From Flavonifractor sp052065355 (lineage in GTDB: Bacteria > Bacillota > Clostridia > Oscillospirales > Oscillospiraceae): a DNA stretch of 64,000 bases. Under the pieces are notes generated by a model. The model saw only the letters and a list, made by a program, of their open reading frames with translations, was not told the DNA's origin and did no database searches. The stretch covers positions 1 to 64,000 of the forward strand of contig NZ_JBQHUF010000012.1 of NCBI RefSeq assembly GCF_052065355.1. Reading direction: 5' to 3'. Of the stretch, positions 51,257 to 60,795 are shown one piece after another. Position numbers and translations under genes: made by a program. Position 1 is the stretch's first letter, and every line of letters begins with the position of its first letter.

Positions 51257-51323
51257 GGGAGAACGCTCCTTTCACGTGGCACAGCCCCCGCCGGAGCGGC
51301 GGGGGCTTTTAGCCAAATTGATC

Positions 51324-52352
51324 TTACTCCTGGGTAGTCTGTACTTCCACCAGGCTGGAACCCATGTCGTTGAACACGGTGTAGTCCACACCCAGGGTGG
51401 CGGCGGTATCGGTATTGACGGTGATAATGTCACCGGCCACGGTGACAAATTCGGGAACCTCGCCGGTCTGGAGCACTTCCAGAGCCAGGTCGGCGGTCTT
51501 GGTGCCCAGGTCGGTGTAGTTTACGCCGCAGGTGGCGAAGGCTCCGTTGCGCACGAAGGAATCGGCGCCGGCATAGTGGGGGATGCCCGCCTCAGCCAGG
51601 ATGGGGGCGATGGCCAGCTCAGCGTTCATGACCACGTTGTCGGTGGGGGTAAATACTGCGTCCACCTGATCCAGCATGGAGTTGACGGCGGCCATGATCT
51701 CGTCGGTGGTGTTGCCGGTTTTGTCGATATAGGAGATGCCCTTGCCGTCCAGATAGGCCTTGGCTGCCTCAATGGCGGGGCCGCTGTTGACCTCGGAGGT
51801 GGAGTAGAGCAGACCCACAGTCTCAATATCGGGGTTCTGTGCCAGCATCATATCCAGCAGGAACTCGGTGTCCAGGGCGTCGCTGGTACCGGTGACGTAG
51901 GAGATGCCGGTGAGACCGGCGGCCTCAGGATAGCTGACGGTGCCGTAGATCACCGGAGTCTCGGTTGCCTGAGCGGTGGCGGCCATCTGCTGGGCGGCGG
52001 TGGTACCGATGGGGATGATGGCGTCATAATTGTCGGCGATGATCTGCGCGCCGATCTGAGACAGGGTAGAGGGGTCGTTGTTGCCGTTAAAGTCCTTATA
52101 GGTGATGGTAATGCCCAGCTCAGCGGCCTTGGCGTCCAGCTCGGCGGTGATGGCGTCCCGGATCTCATTCATGGACGCGTGATCCAGCTGGCGCACCACG
52201 GCGATCTTGTAGCCGTCGCTGGAGGCGGAGGGAGTGCCGGAATTGCCGGCGGGAGTCTCGGCGCTGCCCTGGGTGCCGCCAGAGCAGGCGGTGAGGGAGA
52301 GAGCCAGAGCGGCAGCAGAGGTGAGAGACAGGATCTTGTTCAGCTTTTTCAT
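51324..52352 (-). CDS. Substrate-binding lipoprotein of the importer (TrpX-like)
   Basis: 342 residues from ATG at 52352, 8 nt after GGAGG; longer ORF upstream belongs to the leader. Lipobox LSLTACSGG. It is the TrpX/ABC-sugar-like binding fold (KIAVVRQLDHASMNEIRDAI, IIPIGTTAAQQMAATAQATE and VFTPTDNVVMNAELAIAPIL). It captures the substrate outside the membrane. The T-box leader in front predicts tryptophan. Confidence 0.93.
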   Translation of the reverse strand: MKKLNKILSLTSAAALALSLTACSGGTQGSAETPAGNSGTPSASSDGYKIAVVRQLDHASMNEIRDAITAELDAKAAELGITITYKDFNGNNDPSTLSQIGAQIIADNYDAIIPIGTTAAQQMAATAQATETPVIYGTVSYPEAAGLTGISYVTGTSDALDTEFLLDMMLAQNPDIETVGLLYSTSEVNSGPAIEAAKAYLDGKGISYIDKTGNTTDEIMAAVNSMLDQVDAVFTPTDNVVMNAELAIAPILAEAGIPHYAGADSFVRNGAFATCGVNYTDLGTKTADLALEVLQTGEVPEFVTVAGDIITVNTDTAATLGVDYTVFNDMGSSLVEVQTTQE

Positions 52353-52401
52353 AGGAAGTTCCTCCATAAAATGAATTTGGATGGCAGATGGTGCAGAGGA
52401 T

Positions 52402-52680
52402 AAAAAAACGCTTTTGTCCCAGACATGGGACAAAAGCGTTGTAATCACTTCTGCGATACCACCCAAATTGACGTCAGAGACGTCCACTCGCTTCACGCAC
52501 CATCATGCGTGCCCGATGGATAACGGGTGGGATCCCGTCGGCATCTACTTGGTTGCCCGTTCAAGCCGCCCTCGGAAGTCCATTCGCCGGTCTCGTCACG
52601 CCCTGATCCCACCACCCAGGACTCTCTTTGCATCGGAGATAGTCGGCTACTTCTCTTCCTCACAGGTTTACTTTATGGAA
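52402..52680 (-). promoter_or_regulatory. T-box leader with TGG (Trp) specifier
   Basis: On the minus strand the leader has GGAAGAGAAGTAG near its 5' end, an apparent specifier GAATGGACTT with TGG at 52582-52580, the T-box TTTGGGTGGTATCGCAG (52468-52452), and a terminator AACGCTTTTGTCCC/GGGACAAAAGCGTT followed by seven T (52440-52402). Uncharged tRNA-Trp should switch it to antitermination and turn on the importer genes that follow. Confidence 0.85.
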
Positions 52681-52692
52681 CTGTTGTAATGG

Positions 52693-52721
52693 ATTATACT
52701 CACCTGTTCAGCCTTTGTCAA
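52693..52721 (-). promoter_or_regulatory. Consensus promoter of the T-box transcript
   Basis: Minus-strand TTGACA (52721-52716) and TATAAT (52698-52693), spacer 17 nt. It overlaps the last codons of the DMT transporter gene. Confidence 0.9.
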
Positions 52722-53620
52722 CCCTTTTTTCGCAGGAAGGAGAACTTGGTTTCGGAGCACACCACAGCCAGGAAGATGAGGGCGAAGCCCAGGAACATAA
52801 GGGCGGTGGGCCGCTCGTCGGTGAGCAGGATGGAGAAGAGCACGCCGAAGGGGGCCTCCAGGGAGAGCAGCACAGCGGCGGTGGCGGGGGCGGTGTATTT
52901 TTGGCCGATATTCTGGAACAGCAGGGCGCCGCAGGAGGAGAAGATGACCAGGTAGGCCAGGCCGAAGATCAGGTCCTGATTAAAGACCGACGGAGACACC
53001 GTGGTCTGGGTGACCAGCACGCCGATCCAGGAGAAGATGGCAAAGGAGGCGAACTGAAGGGTGGTGAGAATGAAAATATCCCGTCCTTCGGAGTATTTGG
53101 CTACCGCCACAATGTGGCAGGCGAAGAAGAAGCCGCCGATGAGGGTGAGCACGTCGCCCAGGTTGAAGGCGGAGGCGTTGCTGCCGGTTACGGATACCAG
53201 GGCGATGCCGCCGATGCACAGGAAGGCGGCCAGAACATTAAACTTGTCAGGACGGCGCTTGGCGATGATCCAATACAGGAAGGGAACGATAACGCAGTAG
53301 ACAGCGGTAAAGAAGGCGTTTTTGCCGGGTGTGGTGCGCTCCAGGCCGTAAGTCTGGAAGGTGTAGGCCACGAACAGGCAGAAGCCCATGACGGTACCGC
53401 CGATGAGGTATTGCTTGTCGCATACCTTCCACCGGGGCAGGAATACGATGGCCAGCACGATGGCCGAAGCGCTGAACCGGATGGCCAGCAGCCAGAAGGT
53501 GGGCAGTACGTCCACACTGTTCTTCATCACCACAAAGGAACTGCCCCAGATGATGGTGGCAAGGATGATGAGTGGGGTGGCAAACTTGGCCAGGCCGGAT
53601 TTTTCTTTTTGTTGGCTCAT
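52718..53620 (-). CDS. EamA/DMT-family transporter
   Basis: 300 residues, about ten membrane helices, two EamA repeats. FATPLIILATIIWGSSFVVM at the start and SLEAPFGVLFSILLTDERPT in the second repeat are typical. It exports small metabolites, commonly amino acids; the cargo is unknown. Its neighbour on the right is divergent. Confidence 0.9.
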   Translation of the reverse strand: MSQQKEKSGLAKFATPLIILATIIWGSSFVVMKNSVDVLPTFWLLAIRFSASAIVLAIVFLPRWKVCDKQYLIGGTVMGFCLFVAYTFQTYGLERTTPGKNAFFTAVYCVIVPFLYWIIAKRRPDKFNVLAAFLCIGGIALVSVTGSNASAFNLGDVLTLIGGFFFACHIVAVAKYSEGRDIFILTTLQFASFAIFSWIGVLVTQTTVSPSVFNQDLIFGLAYLVIFSSCGALLFQNIGQKYTAPATAAVLLSLEAPFGVLFSILLTDERPTALMFLGFALIFLAVVCSETKFSFLRKKG

Positions 53621-53682
53621 GGTTGTACCTCTCCTTTTGCTATGGTAAGATAAAATGGTATCTGCGAAAGGGGGTCACGGCT

Positions 53683-54267
53683 GTGGAAAAGCTAGGTCGG
53701 GACTTTTTTGACCGGGACACCGTGGAGGTGGCCCAGGATCTGCTGGGGAAGGTGCTGGTGCGCCGGGTGGACGGGATGACTCTGTCCGGACGCATCACCG
53801 AGACCGAGGCCTATGTAGGGCGGATGGACAAGGCCTGCCACGCTTACGGCTACAAGCGCACAGCCCGGACAGAGACCCTGTTCGCCCCACCGGGCACCGC
53901 CTACATCTACCTGATCTACGGGATATATCACTGCCTCAACTTTGTCACCGAGCCGGAGGGAGAGCCCAGCGCGGTGCTTCTGCGGGGGCTGGAGCCAGTG
54001 GAAGGAATGGCCGAGATGGCCCGCCGCAGGTTTGGGAAGGAGCCGGAACAGCTCACCTCCTATCAGAAAAAGAATTTTATGAACGGACCCGGCAAGGTGT
54101 GCCTGGCCCTGGGCCTGACAAGGGCCCAAAACGGTCTGGACCTGACGGGGGAAGAACTGTTCCTCATTGACGACGGTTCGCCCCGGCCGTCTTTCCACAC
54201 CGGAACGCGCATCGGCATCGACTATGCGGAAGAGGCGGTCCATTTTCCATGGAGGTTTTATCTGTGA
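53683..54267 (+). CDS. 3-methyladenine DNA glycosylase (Mpg/AAG type)
   Basis: 194 residues from GTG at 53683 after AAAGGGGG. The AAG fold has RITETEAYVGRMDKACHAYG, AYIYLIYGIYHCLNFVTEPE and NGPGKVCLALGL. It removes alkylated purines from DNA. It overlaps the next gene by 4 bp. Confidence 0.93.
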   Translation: MEKLGRDFFDRDTVEVAQDLLGKVLVRRVDGMTLSGRITETEAYVGRMDKACHAYGYKRTARTETLFAPPGTAYIYLIYGIYHCLNFVTEPEGEPSAVLLRGLEPVEGMAEMARRRFGKEPEQLTSYQKKNFMNGPGKVCLALGLTRAQNGLDLTGEELFLIDDGSPRPSFHTGTRIGIDYAEEAVHFPWRFYL

Positions 54268-54890
54268 AGCTATTTGATTTTGACGGCACCCTGGTAGATT
54301 CCAACGGGGTGTGGGTGGAGGTGGACAACACCTTCCTGGAGCGCCGGGGCTTGAAAGCCACCCGGGAGTACAGCGAGACGGTGGGGCACTCCATTTTCCC
54401 CATCGCCGCCCAGTTTACTAAGGAGTACTATCACCTGGATGAAAGTCCTGAGGCCATCATGGCTGAGTGGACCGGGCTGGGCCGGGAGGCCTACGCCCAT
54501 CAGGTACCCCTGAAGCCGGGGGCGGTGGAATATCTGGACAAATGCCGTCAGGCAGGGGAGCGGATGGTGCTGCTCACCGCCTGCGTGCCGGAATTCTGTC
54601 AGGCCACCATGGAGCGGCTAAGCCTGACGGACTATTTTGAGCGGGTGATCTACGTCCAGGAGCTGGGAGTGGAGAAGCGGGATCCCCGGGCCTTCTCCCT
54701 GGCACTGGAGCTGCTGGGGGAGAAGGGGGAAGCCTGCACCCTCTATGAGGATTCACCCGGCGTGTGCCGTACCGCCAAGGAGGCGGGACTGACAGTGGTT
54801 GGGGTGTACGATCCATTTTACGCCCATCATGAGGACGAGATGCGGTCTTTCTGCCACCGGTATATCAAGTCGTTTACCGAGCTTCTGTAA
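54264..54890 (+). CDS. HAD-family phosphatase
   Basis: 208 residues from GTG at 54264, 8 nt after GGAGG (ATG at 54249 is in frame too). HAD motif I FDFDGTLVD, motif II LLTA, and a motif III/IV region with KRDPRAFSLALELLG and EDSP. It is like phosphoglycolate phosphatases. Paired with the glycosylase gene, it may remove damaged-sugar phosphates; inference only. A terminator follows. Confidence 0.9.
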   Translation: MKLFDFDGTLVDSNGVWVEVDNTFLERRGLKATREYSETVGHSIFPIAAQFTKEYYHLDESPEAIMAEWTGLGREAYAHQVPLKPGAVEYLDKCRQAGERMVLLTACVPEFCQATMERLSLTDYFERVIYVQELGVEKRDPRAFSLALELLGEKGEACTLYEDSPGVCRTAKEAGLTVVGVYDPFYAHHEDEMRSFCHRYIKSFTELL

Positions 54891-54916
54891 GGGACGGGCT
54901 TTGCCCGTCCCTTTTT
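54891..54916 (+). terminator. Terminator after the HAD gene
   Basis: GGGACGGGC and GCCCGTCCC with a TTT loop, followed by TTTTTA. It lies between two convergent genes. Confidence 0.9.
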
Positions 54917-57371
54917 ATTCACCCTTTTTCATATACTGGGCGGCGGACTTCAGCATCAGTTTTTTGGTGCCCACGTTGTCAAATGCGATCTCCACCAGTG
55001 CGTCGCCTCCCATGGGGGTGAGCTTGGTGATGAGACCCTTACCAAAGGCCTTGTGCACCACAGGATCTCCCGCCCGGAAGTCGGGGCCGGCCGGAGGCGC
55101 TGCTTTGCCTGCTGCGGGGCTTTTCCAGTCAGGGGCAGGGGAGGCGGCTGCTGCGCCGGTATATGCCGAGGTGCCCATGGAGAATCCCCGGTCGTAGGTG
55201 CGGCGGGGCCGCTGGGCCTTCTGGGGCCGCTCCTCATGCTGTCGCTCCGAATAGGGCAGGCGGCCGGACTTTTCCACATACTCCGGCGGGATCTCACCCA
55301 GGAAGCGGGAGGGACGGTTGGAGTTGGTGCGGCCAAACAGCATGCGCTGGGAGGCGCAGGTCATGTGCAGCTTCTCCTTGGCACGGGTCATGGCCACATA
55401 GCACAGCCGCCGCTCCTCCTCCATCTCCTCCGGCTCTCCGATGGCACGGATGCCGGGGAAGATGCCCTCTTCCACACCCACTACAAAGACCACCGGGAAC
55501 TCCAGACCCTTGGCGGAGTGCATAGTCATCATTACCACGCAGTCTTCGCTGGGGTCGTGGCTGTCGATATCGGTGTACAGGGCAATTTCGTCCAGGAAGC
55601 CCGCCAGGGAGGGCTCGTCCAGGGCATTGTCCAGGTAGTTCTGGATGGAGGAGAGCAGCTCGCGGACGTTTTCCAACCGGGTGCGGTCCTCAATGGTGCG
55701 CTTCTGCTCCAGCATCACGGCGTAGCCGGTGCGGGCCACCACTTCCTCGTAGAAGTCAGGAAGCGGCAGCTCTTTGGACAGCTTTTGCAGGTCACCGATG
55801 AGCTCGGCAAACTGCCCCAGTTTGGGGGCGGCCTTTTGCAGCTCCGGCCAGTTCTGGGGCCGGCTCACCACGTCCCACAGGGCCAGACCCTCCTGCTGGG
55901 CGATGTTTTGAGCCCGGTCAATGGTGGAGGCTCCGATGCCCCGGGGAGGATTGTTGATGATGCGGCTCAGCCGCAGGTCGTCCCGGGGGTTGTTGACCAC
56001 GCACAGGTAGGACAGCATGTCCTTGACCTCCGCCCGGTCGAAGAAGCGGATGCCGCCGATGATACGGTAGGGCACGCCGTTGCGCTTGAAGGCTTGCTCG
56101 ATCTGGTTGGACTGGGCGTTCATCCGGTAGAGTACCGCGTGGTCCTTCCAGGCACGGCCGGCGGAGTAGTCGGCCAGGATCTGGGCGGCCACGTACTGGG
56201 CCTCCTCGTGCTCGTTCATGGCGGTGTAGCACTGAATCTTGTCCCCTTCGCTGTGGTCGGTCCACAGTTCCTTGCCCTTGCGGCCCTCGTTGTTGCGGAT
56301 GACCGCGTTGGAGGCGTTCAGGATATTCTTGGTAGAGCGGTAGTTCTGCTCCAGCCGGATGACTCGGGCGCCCTTGTACTGGCTCTCGAAGGAGAGAATG
56401 TTTTCGATGGTGGCGCCCCGGAAGCGGTAGATGGACTGGTCGTCGTCGCCCACAACGCAGATGTTCTCATAGCCTCCCGCCAGGGTGGAGGCCAGCAGGT
56501 ACTGCAGGTTGTTGGTGTCCTGATACTCGTCGATGAGCACATAGCGGAATTTCCGCTGGTAGTAGTCCCGCACGTCCTCAAACTGCTGGAGCAGACGTAC
56601 CGTGTCCAGAATGATGTCGTCAAAGTCCAGGGCGTTGGCGTCCTTCAGCCGCCGCTCGTACTCTACATAGATCTTGGCGATCTTCACCAGCCGGAAGTCT
56701 CCAGATTTTTCACACTGGGCCAGGTAGTCTGCCCCGGACTGCACGGCGTCCTTGGCCCGGGAGATGTAACCCAGCACCGAGCGGGCAGAGAAGGTCTTGT
56801 CGTCCAGGTTGAAGTCCTTCACGATGTCCTTGATGACCCGTTCCGAATCGGCGGTGTCGTAGATGGTGAAGGAGCTGGAAAAGCCCAGCCGGTCGATGTC
56901 CCGCCGCAGGATGCGCACGCAGGCGGAGTGGAAGGTGGAGGCCCAGATATCGTTGGCGGAGGGGCCAAGCAGGTTTTCCAGCCGGGCCTTCAGCTCGCCG
57001 GCGGCCTTGTTGGTAAAGGTGATGGCGATAATGGACCAGGGCACCGCCGGGTCCATGGCGCACAGCCGCTCCTGCTGGGCCTTTTTGGCGGGATCGGGGT
57101 GGGACACGTAGTCCTCCAGAAAAGCCAGGTCGTCGGCACTGACCCAGTCGGGGGCCTGGTCGAAGTCGGAGCCACGGCCGTATTTGATCAGGTTGGCGAT
57201 GCGGTGGATCAGCACGGTGGTCTTGCCGCTGCCCGCTCCGGCCAGCAGCAGCAGAGGTCCCTCGGTGGCCAGCACCGCTTGGCGCTGTTCGGCGTTCAGA
57301 TTCTGGAAATCCAGCTCGATAGCCGCCCGGCGGGCCTTACAGAAGCGCAGTTCTTCCTCTCGGTTCAGCAT
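54915..57371 (-). CDS. pcrA: UvrD/PcrA-type DNA helicase
   Basis: 818 residues from ATG at 57371 (the frame is open to 57578, without family sequence). Helicase motifs: NLNAEQRQAV, LAGAGSGKT (Lys50), DEYQDTN, VVGDDDQSIYRFRGA, EQNYRST, MTMHSAKGLEFPVVF and VAMTRAKEKL. The C-terminal Tudor-like part (KAFGKGLITKLTPMGGDALV) matches PcrA. The insert at about 75-120 (acidic DFDQAPDW and so on) is typical of Clostridia. It unwinds DNA in repair and displaces RecA. Confidence 0.95.
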   Translation of the reverse strand: MLNREEELRFCKARRAAIELDFQNLNAEQRQAVLATEGPLLLLAGAGSGKTTVLIHRIANLIKYGRGSDFDQAPDWVSADDLAFLEDYVSHPDPAKKAQQERLCAMDPAVPWSIIAITFTNKAAGELKARLENLLGPSANDIWASTFHSACVRILRRDIDRLGFSSSFTIYDTADSERVIKDIVKDFNLDDKTFSARSVLGYISRAKDAVQSGADYLAQCEKSGDFRLVKIAKIYVEYERRLKDANALDFDDIILDTVRLLQQFEDVRDYYQRKFRYVLIDEYQDTNNLQYLLASTLAGGYENICVVGDDDQSIYRFRGATIENILSFESQYKGARVIRLEQNYRSTKNILNASNAVIRNNEGRKGKELWTDHSEGDKIQCYTAMNEHEEAQYVAAQILADYSAGRAWKDHAVLYRMNAQSNQIEQAFKRNGVPYRIIGGIRFFDRAEVKDMLSYLCVVNNPRDDLRLSRIINNPPRGIGASTIDRAQNIAQQEGLALWDVVSRPQNWPELQKAAPKLGQFAELIGDLQKLSKELPLPDFYEEVVARTGYAVMLEQKRTIEDRTRLENVRELLSSIQNYLDNALDEPSLAGFLDEIALYTDIDSHDPSEDCVVMMTMHSAKGLEFPVVFVVGVEEGIFPGIRAIGEPEEMEEERRLCYVAMTRAKEKLHMTCASQRMLFGRTNSNRPSRFLGEIPPEYVEKSGRLPYSERQHEERPQKAQRPRRTYDRGFSMGTSAYTGAAAASPAPDWKSPAAGKAAPPAGPDFRAGDPVVHKAFGKGLITKLTPMGGDALVEIAFDNVGTKKLMLKSAAQYMKKGE

Positions 57372-57540
57372 AATGTTTCTCTGTTCTCCCTTGGCAATGG
57401 CGGAGCCGCCCACGAATGGACGGCTCCTGTTGTTTTGTAATTCTATTGTACAAAAAACCGGCGGGCAGGTCAACCCTGCCCGCCGTGCGGGAAGCCTTTT
57501 TCGGCGCTTTTTCTCCAGAAAAAGCATAGCCCTGTAAAAG

Positions 57541-57587
57541 TTCTTTTTGGTTCTTTTTCTTTCAAGAAAAAGAACCAAGAAAAAGAA
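57541..57587 (-). terminator. Long T/A-rich inverted repeat, terminator of the dlt-like operon
   Basis: AAGAAAAAGAACC on one side pairs with GGTTCTTTTTCTT on the other with a 2-nt loop, with outer TTCTTTTT pairs. It lies just past the stop of the last gene of the operon. Confidence 0.6.
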
Positions 57588-58124
57588 TCAGGCGGGGAGG
57601 TACTCGATGGAGGTGACCACGCCGTCCTCCAGAATGAAATTGAGGGCCACATCCCCGGCGGTGTAGCTCAGCATACCCTCGGTGTCGCTGGTGCTCTCGC
57701 CGTAAGCGGTGGTGACGTCGGCCTCGGTGCTGCCGATGTACACGCCCTCACCGGTGGACACGGTGTCATCGGTGAGACAGATGGAGTTGACATAGTCCTT
57801 GTCGCCGTCAGGGCGGGTGGTGATGACGAAGCCAGGATAGGTGTAGGTCTTGTCCAGGCCCTCAAAGGCGCAGGACTCGGCCTCAAAGTAGCTCTGCTCC
57901 TCGCCCAGCTCGGCCAGCACGTCGGCCATGTCGGCGTTCACAGCCACCTCTTTGCCGTCGGCAGTGGTGAAGGTGAAGGTGTCGGCGGTGTTCTCCCCGC
58001 CGGCCTGAGCGCTCTCCTGGGGAGCGGTGTTTTCGCTGCCAGAGGGGGTGTCATTGCCGCCGCAGGCGGTGAGGGACAGGGTCAGGCCCAGAGCCAGGGC
58101 CAGCGCAAGCAGTTTCTTGTTCAT
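57588..58124 (-). CDS. Lipoprotein of the dlt-like operon
   Basis: 178 residues from ATG at 58124 after AAAGGAGG. Lipobox LSLTACGG. The domain FTFTTADGKEVAVNADMADV, YFEAESCAFEGLDKTYTYPG and GVYIGSTEADVTTAYGE is one I associate with clostridial lipoproteins of unknown function. It overlaps the DltD-like gene by 4 bp (ATGA), so it is part of the operon. It may bind or modify the polymer. Confidence 0.8.
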   Translation of the reverse strand: MNKKLLALALALGLTLSLTACGGNDTPSGSENTAPQESAQAGGENTADTFTFTTADGKEVAVNADMADVLAELGEEQSYFEAESCAFEGLDKTYTYPGFVITTRPDGDKDYVNSICLTDDTVSTGEGVYIGSTEADVTTAYGESTSDTEGMLSYTAGDVALNFILEDGVVTSIEYLPA

Positions 58125-59182
58125 TGTGCGGTATCCTCCTTTTGTTCGGCGGCCCATGCCGCCTCCAGCTCGGTTTTCCTCTGGGCATAGGTGGCGCTCT
58201 TTTCCGCCCAGATGCTCTCATAGGGCTCCTGACCCCGGCGGTCCTCCACCTGGGGACAGTGCTCGGTGAGCCATGCCCCGAACCAGTGGGACAGCTTTTC
58301 CGCCCCGTACAGGTTCAGGTGCAGGCCGTGGTCGTAGGTATCGGTGTTGAAGTCCAACCCCGCCTCGTCAATGATCTCCAGACAGTTGACGTACTGGAGG
58401 TCGTGAGCGGCAGCGTAGTCCTCTATCTGCTCCTCCCACTCGTCGTACCAGTAGGGGTACAGGCTGGGGGCCTTCACCAGCACCAGCTCCACCCCATGGG
58501 ATTCGCACAGCTCCACCATCTTGTCCAGATACTCGTAACAGATATCGGCAAACTGATAGTCAGCCAGGGGCTTGCCCTCGGGTACGTTCTCCGCCGGGCG
58601 GACCTCCACGTTCATCAGGTAGCCGCTGTCAGACACCGGATCCTGGTGGAACATGTACTCCACATCCTCGCCGGACAGCTCGTTCCAGCGGGCGTGGTAG
58701 CGCAGCAGGGGGAACAGGTAGGAGAGCATGCTCTCCTCCTCGGTCATGGAGGCTTTCACCGCCGCCAGCTTCTGGGTGGACAGCTTCATGCCGTCCAGAT
58801 TCAGGCGGTTGTAGGCCTCGCTCTGGGGCTCGCCGTACTGCATAGACAATACGTTGAACACCATGACCTTGGGGGTCTCGTACTTCAGGGTCTCCTCCAT
58901 CAGGTAGTAGGACTGCCAGATCAGCTGCTGGGCGGAGCCCCGAATGTAGCTGGTGATTCCGTATTCCTGCCACAGGGTGTCAGGGGAGAAGTTCTCATAC
59001 ACTTCGCAGTCCCCGATGAAGACCACGTCGTGGTCGGCGGTCTCGTTGTAATACTCGGCGATGAGAGCCCCTTCGGGGATCTCGCTCATGTACTTGGGCA
59101 TGAACAAGGCGTTGAGCAGACACAGAGCTACCGCCAGAATGACGCACCAGAGGACGCCGGTAAAGATCAGTTTCTTTTTCAT
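58121..59182 (-). CDS. SGNH-like exported protein in the DltD position
   Basis: 353 residues with an N-terminal membrane helix (about 5-27). The SGNH nucleophile region reads FIGDCEVYENFSP, with Cys where Ser is usual (GDS), and the C-terminal catalytic region is YDHGLHLNLYGAEKL. DltD-like proteins help transfer D-Ala or acyl groups outside the membrane. The Cys in place of Ser is odd and may be conserved in this subfamily. It sits 11 nt after the MBOAT gene. Confidence 0.8.
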   Translation of the reverse strand: MKKKLIFTGVLWCVILAVALCLLNALFMPKYMSEIPEGALIAEYYNETADHDVVFIGDCEVYENFSPDTLWQEYGITSYIRGSAQQLIWQSYYLMEETLKYETPKVMVFNVLSMQYGEPQSEAYNRLNLDGMKLSTQKLAAVKASMTEEESMLSYLFPLLRYHARWNELSGEDVEYMFHQDPVSDSGYLMNVEVRPAENVPEGKPLADYQFADICYEYLDKMVELCESHGVELVLVKAPSLYPYWYDEWEEQIEDYAAAHDLQYVNCLEIIDEAGLDFNTDTYDHGLHLNLYGAEKLSHWFGAWLTEHCPQVEDRRGQEPYESIWAEKSATYAQRKTELEAAWAAEQKEDTAQ

Positions 59183-59193
59183 CTCCGGCCTCC

Positions 59194-60786
59194 TCAGAAT
59201 TGATTGTAAATGAACTGGGTGGCGTCAAAGCCGATGCCGTAGATGCCGAAGATCACCATACACAGCACCAGCACCACGCACCCGCCCCAGGCCACATTGG
59301 GATTGCGGCGGACCAGCTGTTCCCGCATGGGCTCCTTCCGGCCCAGCAGGGAGCACACCAGCATGGCCAGGGTGCCGATGGCGGCCACCGCCCAGTCCGC
59401 CCCGGTGATGCCAAGCTCCAGGAAGGAGCCGTTCCACAGCACCGAGGGGTTGAAGGAGGTGAAGATAGTGCCCACCTGCTTGAAGGTGAGGGGCACATCC
59501 CGGTACACGTCCAGCACCCGGATGGCGCTCATCAGCACGAAGGTGCGGCCCACCTCAAAGAGGCGGTAGCCGAAGGTGCCCTTCAGGCCGGGGAATCTCC
59601 CGTGGAATTTGGCGTACAGAGGCTCGCACTCCTGGGAGACCAGGATAACCACGCCGTTGAGCAGGCCCCAGACGATAAAGTTCCAGCTGGCGCCGTGCCA
59701 CACGCCGGTGACGAACCATAGCAGCATGGTGCACAGGTAGACCGACACCCGCTTGCCCGGCTCGCCCAGCTTGGCCCGAGCCTTCTGGTGGAGCTTCAGC
59801 ACGCTCTTGCTCACCGACAGGGGATAGAACACGTAGTCACGGAACCAGGTGCCCATGGTGATGTGCCACCGGCGCCAGTATTCCGCGATGTTCTTGGAGA
59901 AGAAGGGACGCTCAAAGTTTTCCGCCACCTTGACGCCCAGCATCTGGGACACGCCGATGGTGATGTCGATGCCGCCGGTGAAGTCGGCATACAGCTGCAC
60001 GGCGTAGAGGAACATCACCGCCAGCACGTACACGCCGGTGTACTCCTCGGGGGCGGACACCAGCTCCCGCAGGGGGATAGCCAGCCGGTCGGCTACGATG
60101 AGCTTTTTGGCAAAGCCCCATACCACCCGCATGCCGCCCATGGCGATCTGCTGGGAGTCCCAGCGGTGCTCCTCATACAGGGTCTGGCTCAGGTCCGAGA
60201 ACCGGCTGATGGGGCCCTGGATGAGCTGGGGGAAGAAGGTGACGAACAGAGCGAATTTGCCCAGATTGCGCTCCGGGGGATATTTGCCCCAGTACACGTC
60301 GATGAGGTAGCCCATGGACTGGAAGGTGTAGAAGGAGATGCCCATGGGCAGGACCAGGTCGGCCATGGGCAGCTGGGCGGCGGAACCGGCGGCGGAGAGC
60401 ACGCCGTTGACGTTGCTCAGCACGAAGTCGGTGTACTTCACCACTGCCAGGATGCCGAAGTTCAGCAGCAGGCAGGCCAGGGTCCACCGCCAGCGGAGCT
60501 TTTTCCCGGCGGCTTTGTAGGCCTTGCGCTGATCCTTGTCCAGCTCAGCCCGGTGCTCTTTCAGCCACGTATCCTGTTCCCGCTGGAGGTCGCCCACCTT
60601 CCGGGCGGCCAGGTAAGTGGTTACCGTGGTCACCCCGATGTAAATGAGGCAGTACCATCCGGCGAAGTAGTAGAAGAACAGACTGCCGATGAGCAGCAGC
60701 TTCCACTGGTGCCGTCTGGGGATCAGGTAGTACAGGACAAAGAGCACCGCAAAAAAGCAAAGAAATTGTGCGGATGCAAAACTCAT
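59194..60786 (-). CDS. MBOAT-family acyltransferase (DltB-like)
   Basis: 530 residues, about twelve membrane helices. The catalytic His is in GVWHGASWNFIVWG and the conserved YWRRWHITMGTWFRDYVFYP matches MBOAT proteins. DltB-type proteins move activated D-Ala across the membrane. It follows the carrier-protein gene and precedes the SGNH protein. Confidence 0.92.
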   Translation of the reverse strand: MSFASAQFLCFFAVLFVLYYLIPRRHQWKLLLIGSLFFYYFAGWYCLIYIGVTTVTTYLAARKVGDLQREQDTWLKEHRAELDKDQRKAYKAAGKKLRWRWTLACLLLNFGILAVVKYTDFVLSNVNGVLSAAGSAAQLPMADLVLPMGISFYTFQSMGYLIDVYWGKYPPERNLGKFALFVTFFPQLIQGPISRFSDLSQTLYEEHRWDSQQIAMGGMRVVWGFAKKLIVADRLAIPLRELVSAPEEYTGVYVLAVMFLYAVQLYADFTGGIDITIGVSQMLGVKVAENFERPFFSKNIAEYWRRWHITMGTWFRDYVFYPLSVSKSVLKLHQKARAKLGEPGKRVSVYLCTMLLWFVTGVWHGASWNFIVWGLLNGVVILVSQECEPLYAKFHGRFPGLKGTFGYRLFEVGRTFVLMSAIRVLDVYRDVPLTFKQVGTIFTSFNPSVLWNGSFLELGITGADWAVAAIGTLAMLVCSLLGRKEPMREQLVRRNPNVAWGGCVVLVLCMVIFGIYGIGFDATQFIYNQF

Positions 60787-60795
60787 TGGGCCGGA

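Noticed and set aside
55053..57440. A 795-codon frame opposite the helicase gene
   Set aside because: It lacks a start signal and motifs; the helicase on the other strand has all expected motifs.
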